Assembly: GCA_023548195.1 (NCBI GenBank)
Contig: JAJHZJ010000220.1
Location: 1,991,279 to 2,055,278, forward strand
Direction of reading: 5' to 3'
Source of the DNA: Bettongia penicillata ogilbyi
Taxonomy: Eukaryota > Chordata > Mammalia > Diprotodontia > Potoroidae
DNA length: 64,000 nt
A program made the position numbers and the translations under genes. The stretch's first letter is position 1. Each line of letters starts with the position of its first letter. The notes beneath the pieces are model-generated. The model had not been told where the DNA came from. It was given only the letters and a program-made list of their open reading frames with translations, and searched no databases. Below are positions 1 through 11,554 of this stretch, piece by piece.

Positions 1-291
1 GGACTTACATTAAAATCCCATATCTGACACTATCTATGTAGAATTGAAAAGTGCTTAATTTCCCTTGTCTGAAGTTCATCTTTAAAATAAAGTTGTATCA
101 GACATCCTCTTTAGTCCTTTCAGGTTCTAAATCAAAGGTTATACTATTGTATTTAAATTCTTTTACGATATGGACTCAACCCATCTTCCTACACTATGTT
201 CAAATTATTTGTACTAACATACTCAGTATTCTATCCAAACTGACCTATTTACTGTTTACTATTTATGACATTCTATCTCCAACCTAAATTA

Positions 292-500
292 GGTATGGCA
301 GTGGATAGAGCCCTGGGCCTAAAATCAGGAAGACTGGGTCTCAAATCTGGCCTCACATACTTACTAGCTATGTGACCCTGGGCAAGTCATAGCCCTCTTT
401 ACCAAAAAGGCAAACCACTCCACTATCTTTGCCAAGAAAACCCTCAGAAGGGTCATGAAGAGTCAAATACTACTGAAAAAAACTAAACAGTCAAAACAAC
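292..500 (+). mobile_element. MAR1-type SINE, near full length
   Basis: Begins with the tRNA-derived head (GGCAGTGGATAGAGCCCTGG), passes through the box-B-like GGTCTCAAATC and the CORE-like segment GTGACCCTGGGCAAGTCA, and ends in the CTGAA..AAACTAAACAGTC tail typical of marsupial MAR1 copies. The tail is not poly(A), as expected for a SINE thought to use RTE rather than L1 machinery. The tRNA-like head is not a functional tRNA gene. A L2 copy follows directly. Confidence 0.8.
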
Positions 501-504
501 AGTC

Positions 505-1075
505 CCCTACCTTCTTTACAACATCCTGTACACCATGCCTCAGATGCACCCCTTTATTTTTGCGCTTTAGAATGCCTCAGTTCTTCCAACGTTCAGTTCA
601 AATACTATCTTTGAGAAGAGATCTTCCCTGTATTCCTCCACTCAATGGCACCTTCTCACCTTAATTATTATGTTTGTACAATCTGGCCTCAATTGCTTTA
701 GCTAACCTCATTGGATATTAGGCTTTATTCCATACTCTGCAACACAGTAAACACTGTGTTCCACTCAGGCATCATTCACCTCCCTTCTCTGTGTCTTTGT
801 TCTGGTTATCCCACATGCCAAAGATGCATTCCCTCCATATCTCAGCCTCATAGATTTCCTCTCTTTATAATTTAGTTCAAGCACTATCTTCTATATGATA
901 GCCTTTCTGGATCTCTTCAACTAGTGTCATCCCTCCCAAATTACCTTATATTTAATTATTTTTCATATACATTCATCCCTTGGTTTAATATTTATAAATA
1001 CTATTAGAACATTACTTGCTTGCTAATGCATTCAGCATAGTTTCTGACACAGAGCAAATGCTTAATCTTTCTTAT
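505..1075 (+). mobile_element. L2 LINE 3' fragments, two adjacent copies
   Basis: Two successive pyrimidine-rich stretches match the L2 3' region. The first (about 520-690) contains GTTCAGTTCAAATACTATCT and the second (about 740-1075) contains AGTTCAAGCACTATCTTC, both the L2 block that reads CAGCTCAAATGCCACCTCC in consensus. The second copy runs to an end resembling the L2 terminus (CTGACACAGAGCAAATGCTTAAT). Both are old and diverged; no coding capacity remains. Confidence 0.65.
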
Positions 1076-1139
1076 GTAAGATATAGATTATAGATATAGG
1101 TATCTTGGTATTTCAAACCTAGGAATTCCTTAGTCAATA

Positions 1140-1400
1140 GTCAGTCTCCAAACATTTATTACAGTGCTCCTATGCCAGATACTGTGCTTAACACATGTTG
1201 CACCAATGAAATAAGAACTCTGAACTGTCATTTTTATCCTGTATTGATTTATCTCTGTACGTATGACTCATTATCTACTCCTCCGCTCTCTCCAAAAAGT
1301 AAGCACTTTAAGAATAGGGATTTTTTGTGGGGGGAGTTTTTATATCTTCTAAATTTTTCACAGTATCTGTCACATAGTACATAACCTATATTTCCTTTAG
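1140..1400. mobile_element. L2 3'-end pieces in opposed orientations
   Basis: Positions 1146-1215 read like the reverse complement of the L2 terminus (AACATTTATTACAGTGCTCC...CTGTGCTTAACAC), while 1225-1395 reads like L2 sense (AAGCACTTTAAGAATAGGGA...GTATCTGTCACATAGTAC). They may be two independent fragments. Divergence is high. Confidence 0.5.
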
Positions 1401-3355
1401 CAAAATGCCTTGCCCATAATGGGAACAGTGAAAAGATGCATGAACTTATGTACGAATGTTGGGTAAGTGCAAATTTAATACAATTAGTAATTTGGAAAGG
1501 CGGTGCCAATTGATTGATGGAACTTATTCTCTGTAAACAAACAATATAAAAAAAAATGCTTTGCTGAGGAAGGCATGAAAAAACTTGTTATCTTTTAAAG
1601 CAGAAAACTATAGAACCTTAAAAATAAATTCAGAAGTAACTGTTTTTGTTTGTTTTGTTTTTTGAGTATAGGACAGCTCATTTTATCTTCCAATACAGAA
1701 AATCAATAAAGCACAAAGAACTGACAGGAAGACACGAACAAATACAGAAAGCATAAAATATTTTTACAGCCCATTATACTCATTACACTGCTCCCCAGGG
1801 TTAAGATAATTTACACTAAACAAAAGGATTCCATTCACTTCAGTGATGTTCAAACAACCAACTCACAGACAAATCTTCCAAGTTTGCTAGCCTCTCATGG
1901 CATATATTCAGTCTTGATGCAGGATCTATGCTGTTGAGACAGTTTTTTCAAGGTAGGAGGCCAGTATCCAACTTTCAAACACAGAAAATTTGGAGTTCTG
2001 GTACTCTCTATTGAACCCAGGGTTACTCACAAAGAAATGTTCAAGGTTGGAAGTGTCCATTCTCAAAATCACTAGAGATCTGTGCTCAAAAAAGACAATA
2101 GAAGGGCCAAAGAAGGCAGCTCAGAACTGGAAGCCCAAGGACTCCAGGCTAGCCTATCTGGCCACAGCTTTATGATTATCAGATTGAGGATTCTGTTTAT
2201 AATCTTAGAATAAATAAGAAGAGACTAGAGTTTTTTGTTTGTTTCTTTTGTTTAGTGGACTGAATTGTGTGTTAGGAAGTATCTTTGTATTATTTATTTT
2301 TTCAGATTTTCCTTGCATATATTTCAAAGTCAATATCTTTTGAGAGGTTGCAAGTAACATTGAGAAAGGACTCTAGTATTCTGGGCCTAATGAAATCAGC
2401 ACAATGTCATTGATAAACAAGAAGAGATGAAGGACCTCTACATCTATAGGGAAAGAAATAATCCTTTTTTGATTCAACCTGTGCACATGATATCCTACAT
2501 AATTAAAAATTAATGAAATAAATTTAGTACATGGATTTATCTTTGAAAAGTACCACAATTAGTTATATAGTAAAATTAAATGAATGAGTTACTTCTAGAA
2601 AATAATTTAGATACCACAATGGAAATTTTTAAAATGTCTGCACTATAAACAAAACATATTTTTAAATAACAATGAGTAAAATATATCCATTTAAGAGATG
2701 TAATCAAGATTTTTTTTTCAACAGAAATAAATAGGTTGACTTATCAAACCATTCACATGTATAAGACCTTGAGTCATATAAAATATAAGGTAAGAATGTC
2801 TTCAAGTACATTTTTTCCATGTCACATACCCTTTTGGCAGTCTTTTGAAACCTGTGGACACCTATTCAGGATAATGTTTTGTTTCCTATATTCAAAATTG
2901 GAATAAATGCCAAGTTCCTACATAAAATTGAAATTAAAGATGTTTGCGTTTTTTTTCCTCCCCATCCAAGTTTATAGATTGTCTGAAATCAATAAATGGA
3001 CTGCAGATTAAGAAACCTGCAGTCAAGATACTTTATTTTGACCAATTCATCCTTCAATGACCTTATGAAATGAAAACTATGAAAGATAGGTGCTAACATC
3101 TAAGATTTCTCTACGTGTTAGTGGTGTCACTGGTAAGCCTTTTAAGAACCCATCAGAATAGAATTTTTTAAAATTTTATTGATTTTTCTATAATGTTAAT
3201 TTTCAAACTTCTTACACATCTGCACATTAATGAACTTTCCTCTAAAAAAATGGGAAACAAAATCAATTGCTACATCAACTATGTATCAAATTATCATTAC
3301 TGGAAGCCCTTCCAACCTCAGGCTTCAAAGTTATAAATGACTGACCTGTTACAAA
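1400..3355. other. No recognised gene or repeat
   Basis: AT-rich sequence with short homopolymer runs. Positions 1680-2180 are slightly less AT-rich and could be an uncatalogued repeat, but I recognise neither LTR ends nor a protein match. No splice-bounded open frame stands out. Confidence 0.4.
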
Positions 3356-3359
3356 CAAA

Positions 3360-3595
3360 GGCTATAGAAAGAGAAATGGGCCTGGAGCAAGAAGGCCTAA
3401 GTTCAAAACAGGCCTCAGATGTGTGACCCTGGGCAAGTCATTTAATTTTTGTCTGCATCAGTTTCCTCAACTATAAAATGGGGATAAAATAGCAACTACC
3501 TACAAAGTTATTGTTAGGCTCTAAAGAGATAATATTTATAAATTCTTTAACACAGTGCCCAGCACAAGTAGGAGCTTAATAAATGCTTGTTCCCT
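3360..3595 (+). mobile_element. MIR SINE
   Basis: Complete MIR-like order: GGGCCTGGAGCAAGAAGGCC, the CORE GTGACCCTGGGCAAGTCATT, CAGTTTCCTCAACTATAAAA, GGGGATAAAATAGCAACTAC, and the L2-derived tail CACAGTGCCCAGCACA..AATAAATGCTTGTTCC. One of the best preserved MIRs in the window. Confidence 0.85.
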
Positions 3596-4194
3596 CCCCT
3601 CCCCCGCCAAATAACTTCTATTGTGTTAAACACTGAGTCTACTAGACTTTGTTCCTCAGTTCTAAATGATATGTGTTGTGACCTGCAAAAAATAAAGGAC
3701 TTGTAAAGTGAAAGGAAGAGAGGTGTTCTATTCTGCTGGGTATTTTTGTTTAATTTGATCGTGGGCATGCCAAGGACCATATAACATGAAAAAGAGATCT
3801 TTGTGTTCTAGCCACCTGCATTATAGAGATTACTGGTCAGTCACATTCTGTAATTCTCGTGGTTCATAACCTTATTTGCTTTACAACTGAAGAATTTTGT
3901 ATCACTCCACAGGGTGTGCTTTCTCTCATATCATATATGTGTCATGTCATACATATGCAATATTTCACAACCAAATAAAAGAGGGAAATGCATTTCTTCA
4001 TTTTTTCTATAGAACCAAGATTGGTCATTGCAAGTAAATACTATTCTATCTCCTTATATTGTTCCTATTAATTACATTCTTACAGTCATTTTCTAGGTTC
4101 TGTTAACTCCACTTAGCATCCGTTAACACAAATCTTCCTATACTTTTTCTTTTTTAGTTCCCTATGTTTTACCTTTCTTAAATTCAAGAGAGAC

Positions 4195-4345
4195 AATGTG
4201 GCATCCTGGGTGGAAAGGTGCCCTTAAATAATAATAATAATAAATAATAAAAGCACAACTAGTCAAAGGCTACTTCTGACACACGATAGTCATGTGACTG
4301 AGGGCAAGTTAAGCTCTCTGTGGTTTAGGTAACTTTCTAAGAATA
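4195..4345 (+). mobile_element. MIR-like SINE interrupted by an (AAT)n run
   Basis: The SINE head GTGGCATCCTGGGTGGAA and the CORE-like CATGTGACTGAGGGCAAGTT are separated by a short (ATA)n tract at about 4227-4250. The most likely reading is microsatellite growth inside an old MIR. Confidence 0.5.
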
Positions 4346-4394
4346 TAAGTTACAGTCCCAACCATTACTCATAGAGGAAGTTTCTTAATTTAGG

Positions 4395-4580
4395 ATTTCA
4401 GTATGCCTATGAAATAACATGTCAAATCATTATATCTTTCCCAACAATATAGTTATACATCCTTATATTCATGTTTCAGTTTGTTTACCCAATATCAATT
4501 GGTGTCTGCTTCGTTTTCAGTTATTTGCTAATACAAAAAGTGCTGATATGAATGTTGTGTTGTGTATAGAACCTTACCCT
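4395..4580 (-). mobile_element. L1 fragment, ORF2 3' end, antisense
   Basis: The stretch ATTGGTGTCTGCTTCGTTTT..CAGTTATTTGCTAATACAAAAAGTGCTGATATGAATG is the reverse complement of the far 3' part of marsupial L1 ORF2, the same part seen forward near 28.22-28.28 kb and 35.82-35.86 kb. Too short and mutated to encode anything. Confidence 0.6.
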
Positions 4581-4619
4581 CTGTTTCATTTTTTTTTTCT
4601 CTGCTGGGTTTGAGGGGAA

Positions 4620-6160
4620 AAAAATATCTTCAGAAGATAGACAGATAATCAGACCTTCCCACTCATTTCCCTGGAGTTTAGTAGCAAATGCTTTCTAAAT
4701 GAATTATTATATGGTAAGCCAATCATTGGACATTGTCTTGAGATTTAAATGTATTTAGAGATTATGAAAGAAACCATTCAAGAAGGGATATGATACCACA
4801 AGGTGGAAAGGAACTAGAAAAGGACAATATCAATGAAACCAAGGGAAAACATGTAACTAGAAAAATGTGTCAACAGAGTTAAAAGTCACAGGGTAAAGAC
4901 TGAGTAAAAACTCATTGCGTATTTGCAAGAAATAGTTTGGAAATAGAACTGATGGGATTTTGATGTGAAATAAGAAGGGAAAGAAAAGGATAAAAAAATT
5001 TAAAGGAATAAAAACTCCTAAGTGAAAAGGAGAACAGTAGTAATATTAACAGAATTCTTAGAGAATAAAAGAAAAAAAGGAAGGGTTTTGGAGGCAAGAG
5101 AATGTGTTTGCACGTGTTTAGTGTGAGATTTCAGAGGAAAGGGAGATTTCAGTCTGGTATAAAATGGCTAACAAGAATTTTGAAATATGGCATTTGTAAA
5201 AGACATTGGACTAAAACGTGTATTCAGAAATCATCTGCTTTGAAGCAATCAATTAAATTATGATAGTATATGGGATTGCCAAAAAAGAGAATATAAAGAA
5301 ATGTGATTAATTTTCAAATAGAATTAAAAAACAGAATCTCACTAACATAATGTCAAGGATTCAAAAATATTAACACTGATTTGTGTGCCTCAAAAAATTG
5401 ACATTTAAATCCATGTGTTGTGGGTAAGAGTTAGGAATTTATTTTCTTGTGTCATCAAAGAAATTGAGCCAAAGAGATAAATGCTTTGTAAGTTGAGCAT
5501 CATATTACTATGACGACCCAATGTGACAAGCCAAAGATTATTAAAACAAGCAGAAAAGCAGATGCTGGCTTTATAGGATCAATATGATAGAAGTGTTAAT
5601 AATAAAAAAAAAAAATCTTTCAATAACCATGGCACTGACACAAGTGTACCTTACCCTTACTGGAAGGGTTACAGCAGCATTAGCTGATGAGCAAGTTTGA
5701 TAGCATAGAAATAATCAGAGTTTTAATGATAGCACAGCAAATATTAGAGAGAATGTTTTTGTGGCACTCAATTTTATTCCTTACCATAGTCTTTTTACAG
5801 TCATATTAAGTTAATTGATGAATAAATTTGTTTTATGTAGGAGTAATGAGAATCAAATTATTTTGAATTTGATTTTTAAAATATTTGATTGCTCCCTTAA
5901 TGAAGAACATATTCAATATAGGTCAATCACAAACATCCCAATTTTCCCCTGTAGGTTTTCTAACCACTTTCTTCTTTTTCCTTCTATCAATTCAAAGTCA
6001 TTTATTTATGCAATTATTTCCTTATTCCAATTTTTGCCAGGCAATTTAGGGATCTGTTTTTTTCAACAGATGCATTCATTGTCCCATTTACATTCAATTT
6101 TCACTAACATTTCTATCTTTACTAGTTTCTTTTCTTTTTGTGTGCCATTTCTCAACCCTT
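4620..6160. other. No recognised gene or repeat
   Basis: AT-rich sequence. An open frame of 118 codons at 5815-6171 has a low-complexity F/S/I/N composition expected by chance at this base composition and no recognisable domain. I see nothing else to annotate. Confidence 0.4.
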
Positions 6161-6164
6161 CTGA

Positions 6165-6300
6165 ATTATAAACCACTTGAGAAGGGAGATAAAGCTTCAA
6201 GGTTATTTTCGTTTGTTTTATAAATGTTCATATCCTCAGGAAAAAATTCAATATCTTACACATAGTAAATACTTGATAAATGTTTGTTGAATGAATAAAT
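6165..6300 (+). mobile_element. L2 LINE 3' terminus
   Basis: The L2 end block is present in order: CACTTGAGAAGGGAGATAAAG, then CTTACACATAGTAAATACTTGATAAATGTTTG, then TTGAATGAATAAATGA. This corresponds to the consensus end with AGTAGGTGCTTAATAAATG followed by TGAATGAATGA. Confidence 0.7.
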
Positions 6301-6302
6301 GA

Positions 6303-6420
6303 TCAAGTATTTGCTAAGTGATTAATAAAGTACTAAGTGCTGGGAATGCAAGTAAAGGAAAGTAAGATACAGTAGGAAACTAAAAAACAAGGAACTAACA
6401 TTTTAATAGGAATACTACAA
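6303..6420 (-). mobile_element. L2 LINE 3' terminus, antisense
   Basis: AAGTATTTGCTAAGTGATTA...AGTACTAAGTGCTGGGAATG..GGAACTAACATTTTAATAGG is the reverse complement of an L2 3' end. It abuts a forward L2 end, so two L2 termini meet head to head near 6300. Confidence 0.6.
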
Positions 6421-6570
6421 AGGAGAAACTGAAAAACCAGGGGCAGGGAGTAGGGCATGGCTTGACAATATTTCCTGAGAAGTAACATACAGGCCTGGGT
6501 CCCAGGGTAAAAGAATCCAAGAGGTTGCAAGGTTCTGAAGGGCCAGTGACAGACTGAAATATTTTTTGCG

Positions 6571-7254
6571 GTTGTTCAATCTTTTTAGTCAAATCAAGCT
6601 CTTCATGGCCCTATTTGGGGTTTCCTTGGGAATGATATGGGAATGGTTTGCCATTTCCTTCTCCAATTCATTTTACAGATGAGGAAACTGAGGCAAACAT
6701 GATAAAGCACTTACCCAGTATCACAAACTAAGAAATATTGTTGCAGTTTGGGCTTCTATAACCCCAAAATATAAGGGTACAGGGCAAGTCTGCCTGGAAA
6801 ATAATTGAGCACTCATCCTTCCTTCAGTCAGAGTAACAAGGTTTATTGTATGCCAAAGGAAGCAGGCAATATTCTTGGGGAATCTTCAACTTGATGGGGA
6901 TGAGACTGATACTTATAAACAAAAAAAATGGGGAAAGGGTGAGTGAAAAGATCTTGATGGGATTAAGGAATGGCATTATCTTGGGGTGGACCAAGTACAG
7001 ATTATGTAAGGTGTTAAGTTATCAGAGAGCCACAGCGAAAGGGATGTTAAACAGATTATTGAGTATTTAGGCAGGCTGGACTGGGCCAGATGCTTTGGGC
7101 GGAAGCTGATGATCTGGGCTGTTGAAATGTATGAGAAAATTCAGGGCCCAGGTACCCTCACCCCATCAGTATCTGAGGCTATATTTGAACTCAGGAAGAA
7201 GAGTTTTCCTGACTTCAAGACTGGCATTCTATTCATTGTACCACCTAGCTGTCC
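6571..7254 (-). mobile_element. MAR1 SINE, antisense, split by an insertion
   Basis: The SINE occupies 6571-6738 (GTTGTTCAAT...CATTTCCTTCTCCAATTC...GATGAGGAAACTGAGGCAAA) and resumes at 7169-7254 (GTATCTGAGGC...CACCTAGCTGTCC). In an intact copy the two parts are continuous across the CACACAGCTAGTAAGTGTCTGAGG segment. The 430 bp in between is a separate insertion, listed next. Confidence 0.8.
6739..7168 (-). mobile_element. LTR-like insertion inside a MAR1 SINE
   Basis: The segment interrupting the SINE begins TGTTGCAG and ends CCCCATCA, so it has the TG...CA ends of an LTR. On the minus strand an AATAAA polyadenylation signal lies near 6843 (TTTATT on the plus strand). Its length of about 430 bp fits a solo LTR. 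A clean 4-6 bp target duplication is not visible; flanks AAATAT and GTATCT are only loosely alike. Orientation is inferred from the AATAAA alone. Confidence 0.45.
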
Positions 7255-7259
7255 TGTAT

Positions 7260-8080
7260 GTATCTATAACACATATACACAGATATATGTGACCCTGACT
7301 ATATACCCTGACCTCCACTGCCTGAGGACCAGGTGGGCTATGGTTCACCTCTCCTCCAGAATTCTTTGAAACACTTAAGGAGAAATTGGAGTTTCTCAGC
7401 TCTCTGATAATATTTCTAGCCCCCATCAATGGTGTTTCCTTAAATGTAGAGGGTGGTCCCCTTCACTTTGGTTTTACTAAGTTATTAACAGTTTGATTAG
7501 CCTTTATAAAGGAATACTTACTTTGAAAAGTAGGATTACAAATATACAAATTTACTCCTTCAACATGTAGGAGGCATAAAGCCTCTGCCCCTTGTACATC
7601 TTCGTCTCTGGGAAAAAAGGATTAAGTTCAAGGTTAGTTCAATTTCTATAGAGTGGTCCCCATTCCAAGTCCACCCTTCTTCCCCCCACCCCCTCCTGCC
7701 CTACCTTTTGGGCTGATACCTAGACACCCTAGATTCTCATATCTTCTCTACTGAACTGGTTGACTGCAGCACCTGCCTAGAATCTTGACTTCAAAGTCAT
7801 CATGGCTCAAATTCCTGCTGTGGTGGGATTATTTGCCAGCACCTAAAACTAAGAAAAACAGCATGGAATAGATATCCCAGTCCCATTTCATGGGGTTAAG
7901 GTAATGGGGATGGGGAAGATTTGCATTTACGAAGGAGGAAGCAAAGAAGATATTAAAGATAGCAGACAGGGTAACAGAAGTAACAAGACGTCCAAACTGA
8001 TTTTGTAAATTAATGCTTTTGATGGGGCAAAACTAAGAGTTGTGGCCATTTGTGAGTTAATCAGATAAGACTCCAATGTA
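7260..8080. other. No recognised gene or repeat
   Basis: Somewhat more GC than the surroundings (7660-7720 has a C-rich run). It could be part of an LTR or an old repeat, but I cannot place it. No coding signal. Confidence 0.35.
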
Positions 8081-8163
8081 GGATCATAGATTTAGGGCTA
8101 GAAAATACTTTAGAGGTCAGCTAGTCCAATCCTCTCATATTATTGGTTAGAAAAGTGAGGGAC
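8081..8163 (-). mobile_element. MIR-like fragment, antisense
   Basis: GGATCATAGATTTAGGGCTAGAAAATACTTTAGAGGTCAGCTAGTCCAATCC is the start of the widespread mammalian repeat that continues GAGGAAACTGAGGCCCAGAG. Only the first part is kept here. Confidence 0.55.
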
Positions 8164-8772
8164 CCATGTATTAAACATACAGAACAATAATATATGTACT
8201 GTTAGTTATTCCTCAGGTTAATTTTCTTAGAAATTTTCTTTGACTACAACAGTAAACTATTCACGTACTTCATTTTACTTAGTTAATGCAACATGGTCCC
8301 ACTTATAAAATGTTGGAGGACTGTTATTTTGGGGCTTCCTTTCTGTTCTGGCTTCAACTCTCTTATTCCCATCGTGTTGGAACAAATGTTTTTATGCTTA
8401 CCTCATCCATCAGGCAAGATGAATTTACCTTAGGCTCCTTGGCCTACCTAGAAAACCAGTCTATGAAGGGGAAATACTATTATGTTTGCCTGAAGTTTCC
8501 ATGAGTATCTTTACTCCTCATCCTGAAACAAGGGGAGGGAGGAGGAGAAGCAGTTTCTCTTTCTTTCCTTTTTAAAAAAAATCTACCCTTGACTCTGGAA
8601 CACTTTCCAATAAGGAAATCATCAGTTAGGTGATAACTTCTAGCAGTGGTAATTAGTAATCATCTTTTTCCTAGAACCATTTTATTTGTTTTTTTCCCCT
8701 TGATATAAAGTCCTTTTTCTAGTGGGAACCAATCTTCAAAAAATATTGGTAATCAATTAGCAAGGTGAATAG

Positions 8773-8825
8773 TTTGTGTGTGTGTGTGTGTGTGTGTGTA
8801 CATATATAAATATGTGTGTATACAT
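8773..8825. repeat. (GT)n microsatellite with TA-rich extension
   Basis: About 12 uninterrupted TG units followed by a TA/TG mixture. Ordinary simple repeat. Confidence 0.95.
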
Positions 8826-9117
8826 TAAATATTTCCCAACTACACAAAAAGCATTGAAACATTTGATTTTTTAAAATATTTTGAATTTCAAATTCTCTCC
8901 TCCTTTCTGCTTCTTCCCTCTAAGATAAGTAGTTTTGAGCACATTACAATCCTCTAATAAAAGGTTTTTTTCCCCTTCTAAACTATTTCAATAAATTTAG
9001 AGAAGAGTAAAATAAAACATTTGGTTTCCTTTTTTTTTTTACTTCTCAGGTGAATTTTGTGTTGATACAGCATACATAATTCAACGTATTTATAACTAAG
9101 TCCCTCATAAAGTACAG

Positions 9118-9362
9118 TTCATGGTGTTCAGTCATATCCAACTCTTCATGACCATATTTGTTTGTTTGTTTTGACAAAGATAGTGATGTAGTTTGCCATT
9201 TTCTTCTCCAGCTCATGTTATGGATGAGGAACTGAGGCAAAAAAAATTAAATGACCTGCTGAGGGTCACACAACTAGTAAAAGTCTGAGGCAGATTTGAA
9301 CTCAAGAAGAGGAGTCTTCTTGAGTCTACACCTAGCACTCTATCCGCTATGCCACCTACCTC
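9118..9362 (-). mobile_element. MAR1 SINE, antisense, near full length
   Basis: Reverse complement of a complete MAR1: tail side GTTCAGTCATATCCAACTCT, middle TTTGCCATTTTCTTCTCCAG, CORE side AGGGTCACACAACTAGT, head side CTCTATCCGCTATGCCACCT. A short TTTG repeat (9159-9172) has grown in the middle. Confidence 0.85.
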
Positions 9363-9671
9363 CTTAGAGAACACAAATAATTTAGGACAACAATATTTGT
9401 CCTGTTGTTGAAAATAGCAATCTTTGCACCAGGGTGCTAAGATTGTGGGGGAGGTCAGCTTTTTCCCTGAGATGACTAATATCAAAGGTGGTTTACTTTA
9501 TGGTCTTCTTCCCACCCAGGTAGCCAGACAGTCAGCTCAGTGTCCTTTCACAAGCCTCCCTTCTCCTAAACTCTACCTTCCTATACCTTCAATAACCCTC
9601 CACTCCCAAAGGACATGGGCCACATTCAGATTACTGCTAGTGGATCTGTCTATACATCATTTCTCTTCTTA

Positions 9672-9819
9672 TTAAAATATAAACATTATTAGCTTAGTGA
9701 CTTCCTTAAAAGAATAGTTAATAAATATGTTCAAGATTTTTAAATCGAGAGCCTGACATTTTCATTGGCAATCCTGTCTGACCAATTAATATTTGAAAAC
9801 AATATATTTACTTAAAAAG
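9672..9819 (+). repeat. Left arm of a ~1.2-kb inverted-repeat structure
   Basis: This stretch (containing AAAGAATAGTTAATAAAT, then CCTGTCTGACCAATTAATA) reappears as reverse complement at 10713-10845 (ACCAATTGATAC read on the minus strand). The match runs from TTAAAATA at the outer edge to about AAAAAG at the inner edge, with scattered substitutions and small gaps. I do not recognise the family. Long terminal inverted repeats of a non-autonomous DNA transposon are the simplest explanation. Confidence 0.7.
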
Positions 9820-10250
9820 TTATCACAAATAATCATAATTTTATAAGTATAGTTAGTATGCAATTTGAAATTATGTAAGTATAATTTTAAAATTATAAAT
9901 ATCTGTTATAGAGACAGGGCTTCCCCAAAAGGAAGTGAAATAGTGACATATGTAGCAAGATATATCTTGCAGTAATGGAAGGAGGACTAATCCCTGTGCC
10001 AAAGATACCTCTACCTGAATTTGAATTTGCCTTAAAATAAGTATTCTCAGTTCAACTCTGATCATCCCCTGAAACAGTTATAACATTGAAATTCATTATT
10101 CCTGATGTTACCTATAATCTTACATATCAGTAGTTTACTATTTATTTTTAAAGAAAAAACCAGGAAGACTTCAACTTTAATAAGTGAGTACTATCTTTAT
10201 CCATTATATTTAATCTGAGTTTTTTTTCTACTATGTGAAGGTGTCTTACA

Positions 10251-10482
10251 GGGCAGCTGGGTGACACAATAGATAGAATACTAGATCTGGAGTCAGGAAA
10301 GACCTGAGTTCAAATATGATCTCAGACACTGATTGGCTATGTGACCCTGGGCCTGTTCATGTCAGTTTCCTCATCTGTAAAATGAACTGAAAGAGGAAAT
10401 GGTAAATCAATTCAGTGTCTTTCCCAAGAAAACCCTAAATATAGTCACAAAAGAGTTGGACATGGATAAAAAACAGTAACAT
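10251..10482 (+). mobile_element. MAR1 SINE, full length
   Basis: Head GGGCAGCTGGGTGACACAAT, then GGAGTCAGGAAAGACCTGAG, CORE TATGTGACCCTGGGC, GTTTCCTCATCTGTAAAATG, and tail AGTTGGACATGGATAAAAAA. It lies between the two inverted-repeat arms and is presumably a later insertion into the spacer. Confidence 0.85.
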
Positions 10483-10712
10483 ATTAAAATATAAAGTCTT
10501 TAGATGTATAGAACCCATTTCCTTACAGCTGGTTGGTGTTTTACCTTTAAAATATTTTTATTTTCAAGGAAGCTGTGAATATAGTAACCTGTGGAACTTT
10601 ACAGATTACCCAAGGACCAGGGGAAAAGCTTTCTTTTATCTATGTGTGGCTGTCTAATCCATTTCCACATAGACCAGTATTGTCTATGTATAAGCTGACA
10701 AGGGCTGGTATA

Positions 10713-10845
10713 CTTTTAAAAATCAATATATTCCTTCTGTAGTATCAATTGGTCAGACAGAACTATCAGTGAAAATATCAGATTTTTAAACATTTATTAA
10801 CTATTCTTTAAAAGAAGCCACTAAACTAAATAATATGTATTTTAA
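10713..10845 (-). repeat. Right arm of the ~1.2-kb inverted-repeat structure
   Basis: Reverse complement of 9672-9819; the best-matching core on the minus strand reads AAAGAATAGTTAATAAATG and TCTGTCTGACCAATTGATA. Removing the MAR1 inserted in the spacer leaves about 660 bp of unique sequence between arms, with no transposase-like frame. Confidence 0.7.
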
Positions 10846-10849
10846 ACAA

Positions 10850-11550
10850 AAAATAAATGAAACTAAATAAGGCTGTTATTTTTTTAAAATTTCACAGCAC
10901 AAATGAGTATAGAGTTCAGTGAATTTCAAAAATTCCATTTGTTATAAAGTGTCTTCTTTTTCTTTCTAATATTACTTTTTGGGGGCTCTCACACTAAATG
11001 AATCCAACATCTTTCCCCTTCACTGTTTTGCAGCTAGGCCTTCATTTATTCATTCATTCAGGCTTTACTATAAGGAACATTGATTGATGCAGGAAGCTAT
11101 TTAGATGAAAACTCTACTTACCTGACAGCATGGGTTGTATCAAAAGTTCTATTACTACTGACAAACAAGAAACAACATGCAAAGGGAATATTTTTTTCTG
11201 GGTTAAGGGATGAATGGAATACAAATATTCTCAGATATTTTGTGGTTTTGGTTTCCAATATACTCTAGAAGCCAGATTTTCTTAAGTGAATTAAAGACAA
11301 AATATAACAGCAAATCAACTCATCTGGTTGAATTCTCAGGTATACATTCTTCTCAACAGCTCATTATTTCAGACCATTTACTAAGTTGCCCAATGGTAAG
11401 CACTAACTTAGAGAATGTTTCTTTATTTCTAGTTTATGAACCTTACAAATGAGCAGGTACTTCATAAAAACACTGAATTTATTATGTATGGTGAAGATGT
11501 AAAGTCCAAGTCTAGTATTGTGCTTTTTCTAAACCTTAAATATGTGAAAT
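10850..11550. other. No recognised gene or repeat
   Basis: AT-rich unique-looking sequence with a short (ATTC)n run at 11043-11060. No supported feature. Confidence 0.35.
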
Positions 11551-11554
11551 GTTA

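Noticed and set aside
292..500. tRNA-like sequences at SINE heads (also 10251, 57731, 55797)
   Set aside because: They are the tRNA-derived 5' parts of SINEs, without full cloverleaf or mature 3' end; not tRNA genes.
5815..6171. 118-codon plus-strand frame
   Set aside because: Composition (F, S, I, N) is that of AT-rich random sequence; no domain, no splice or promoter context.
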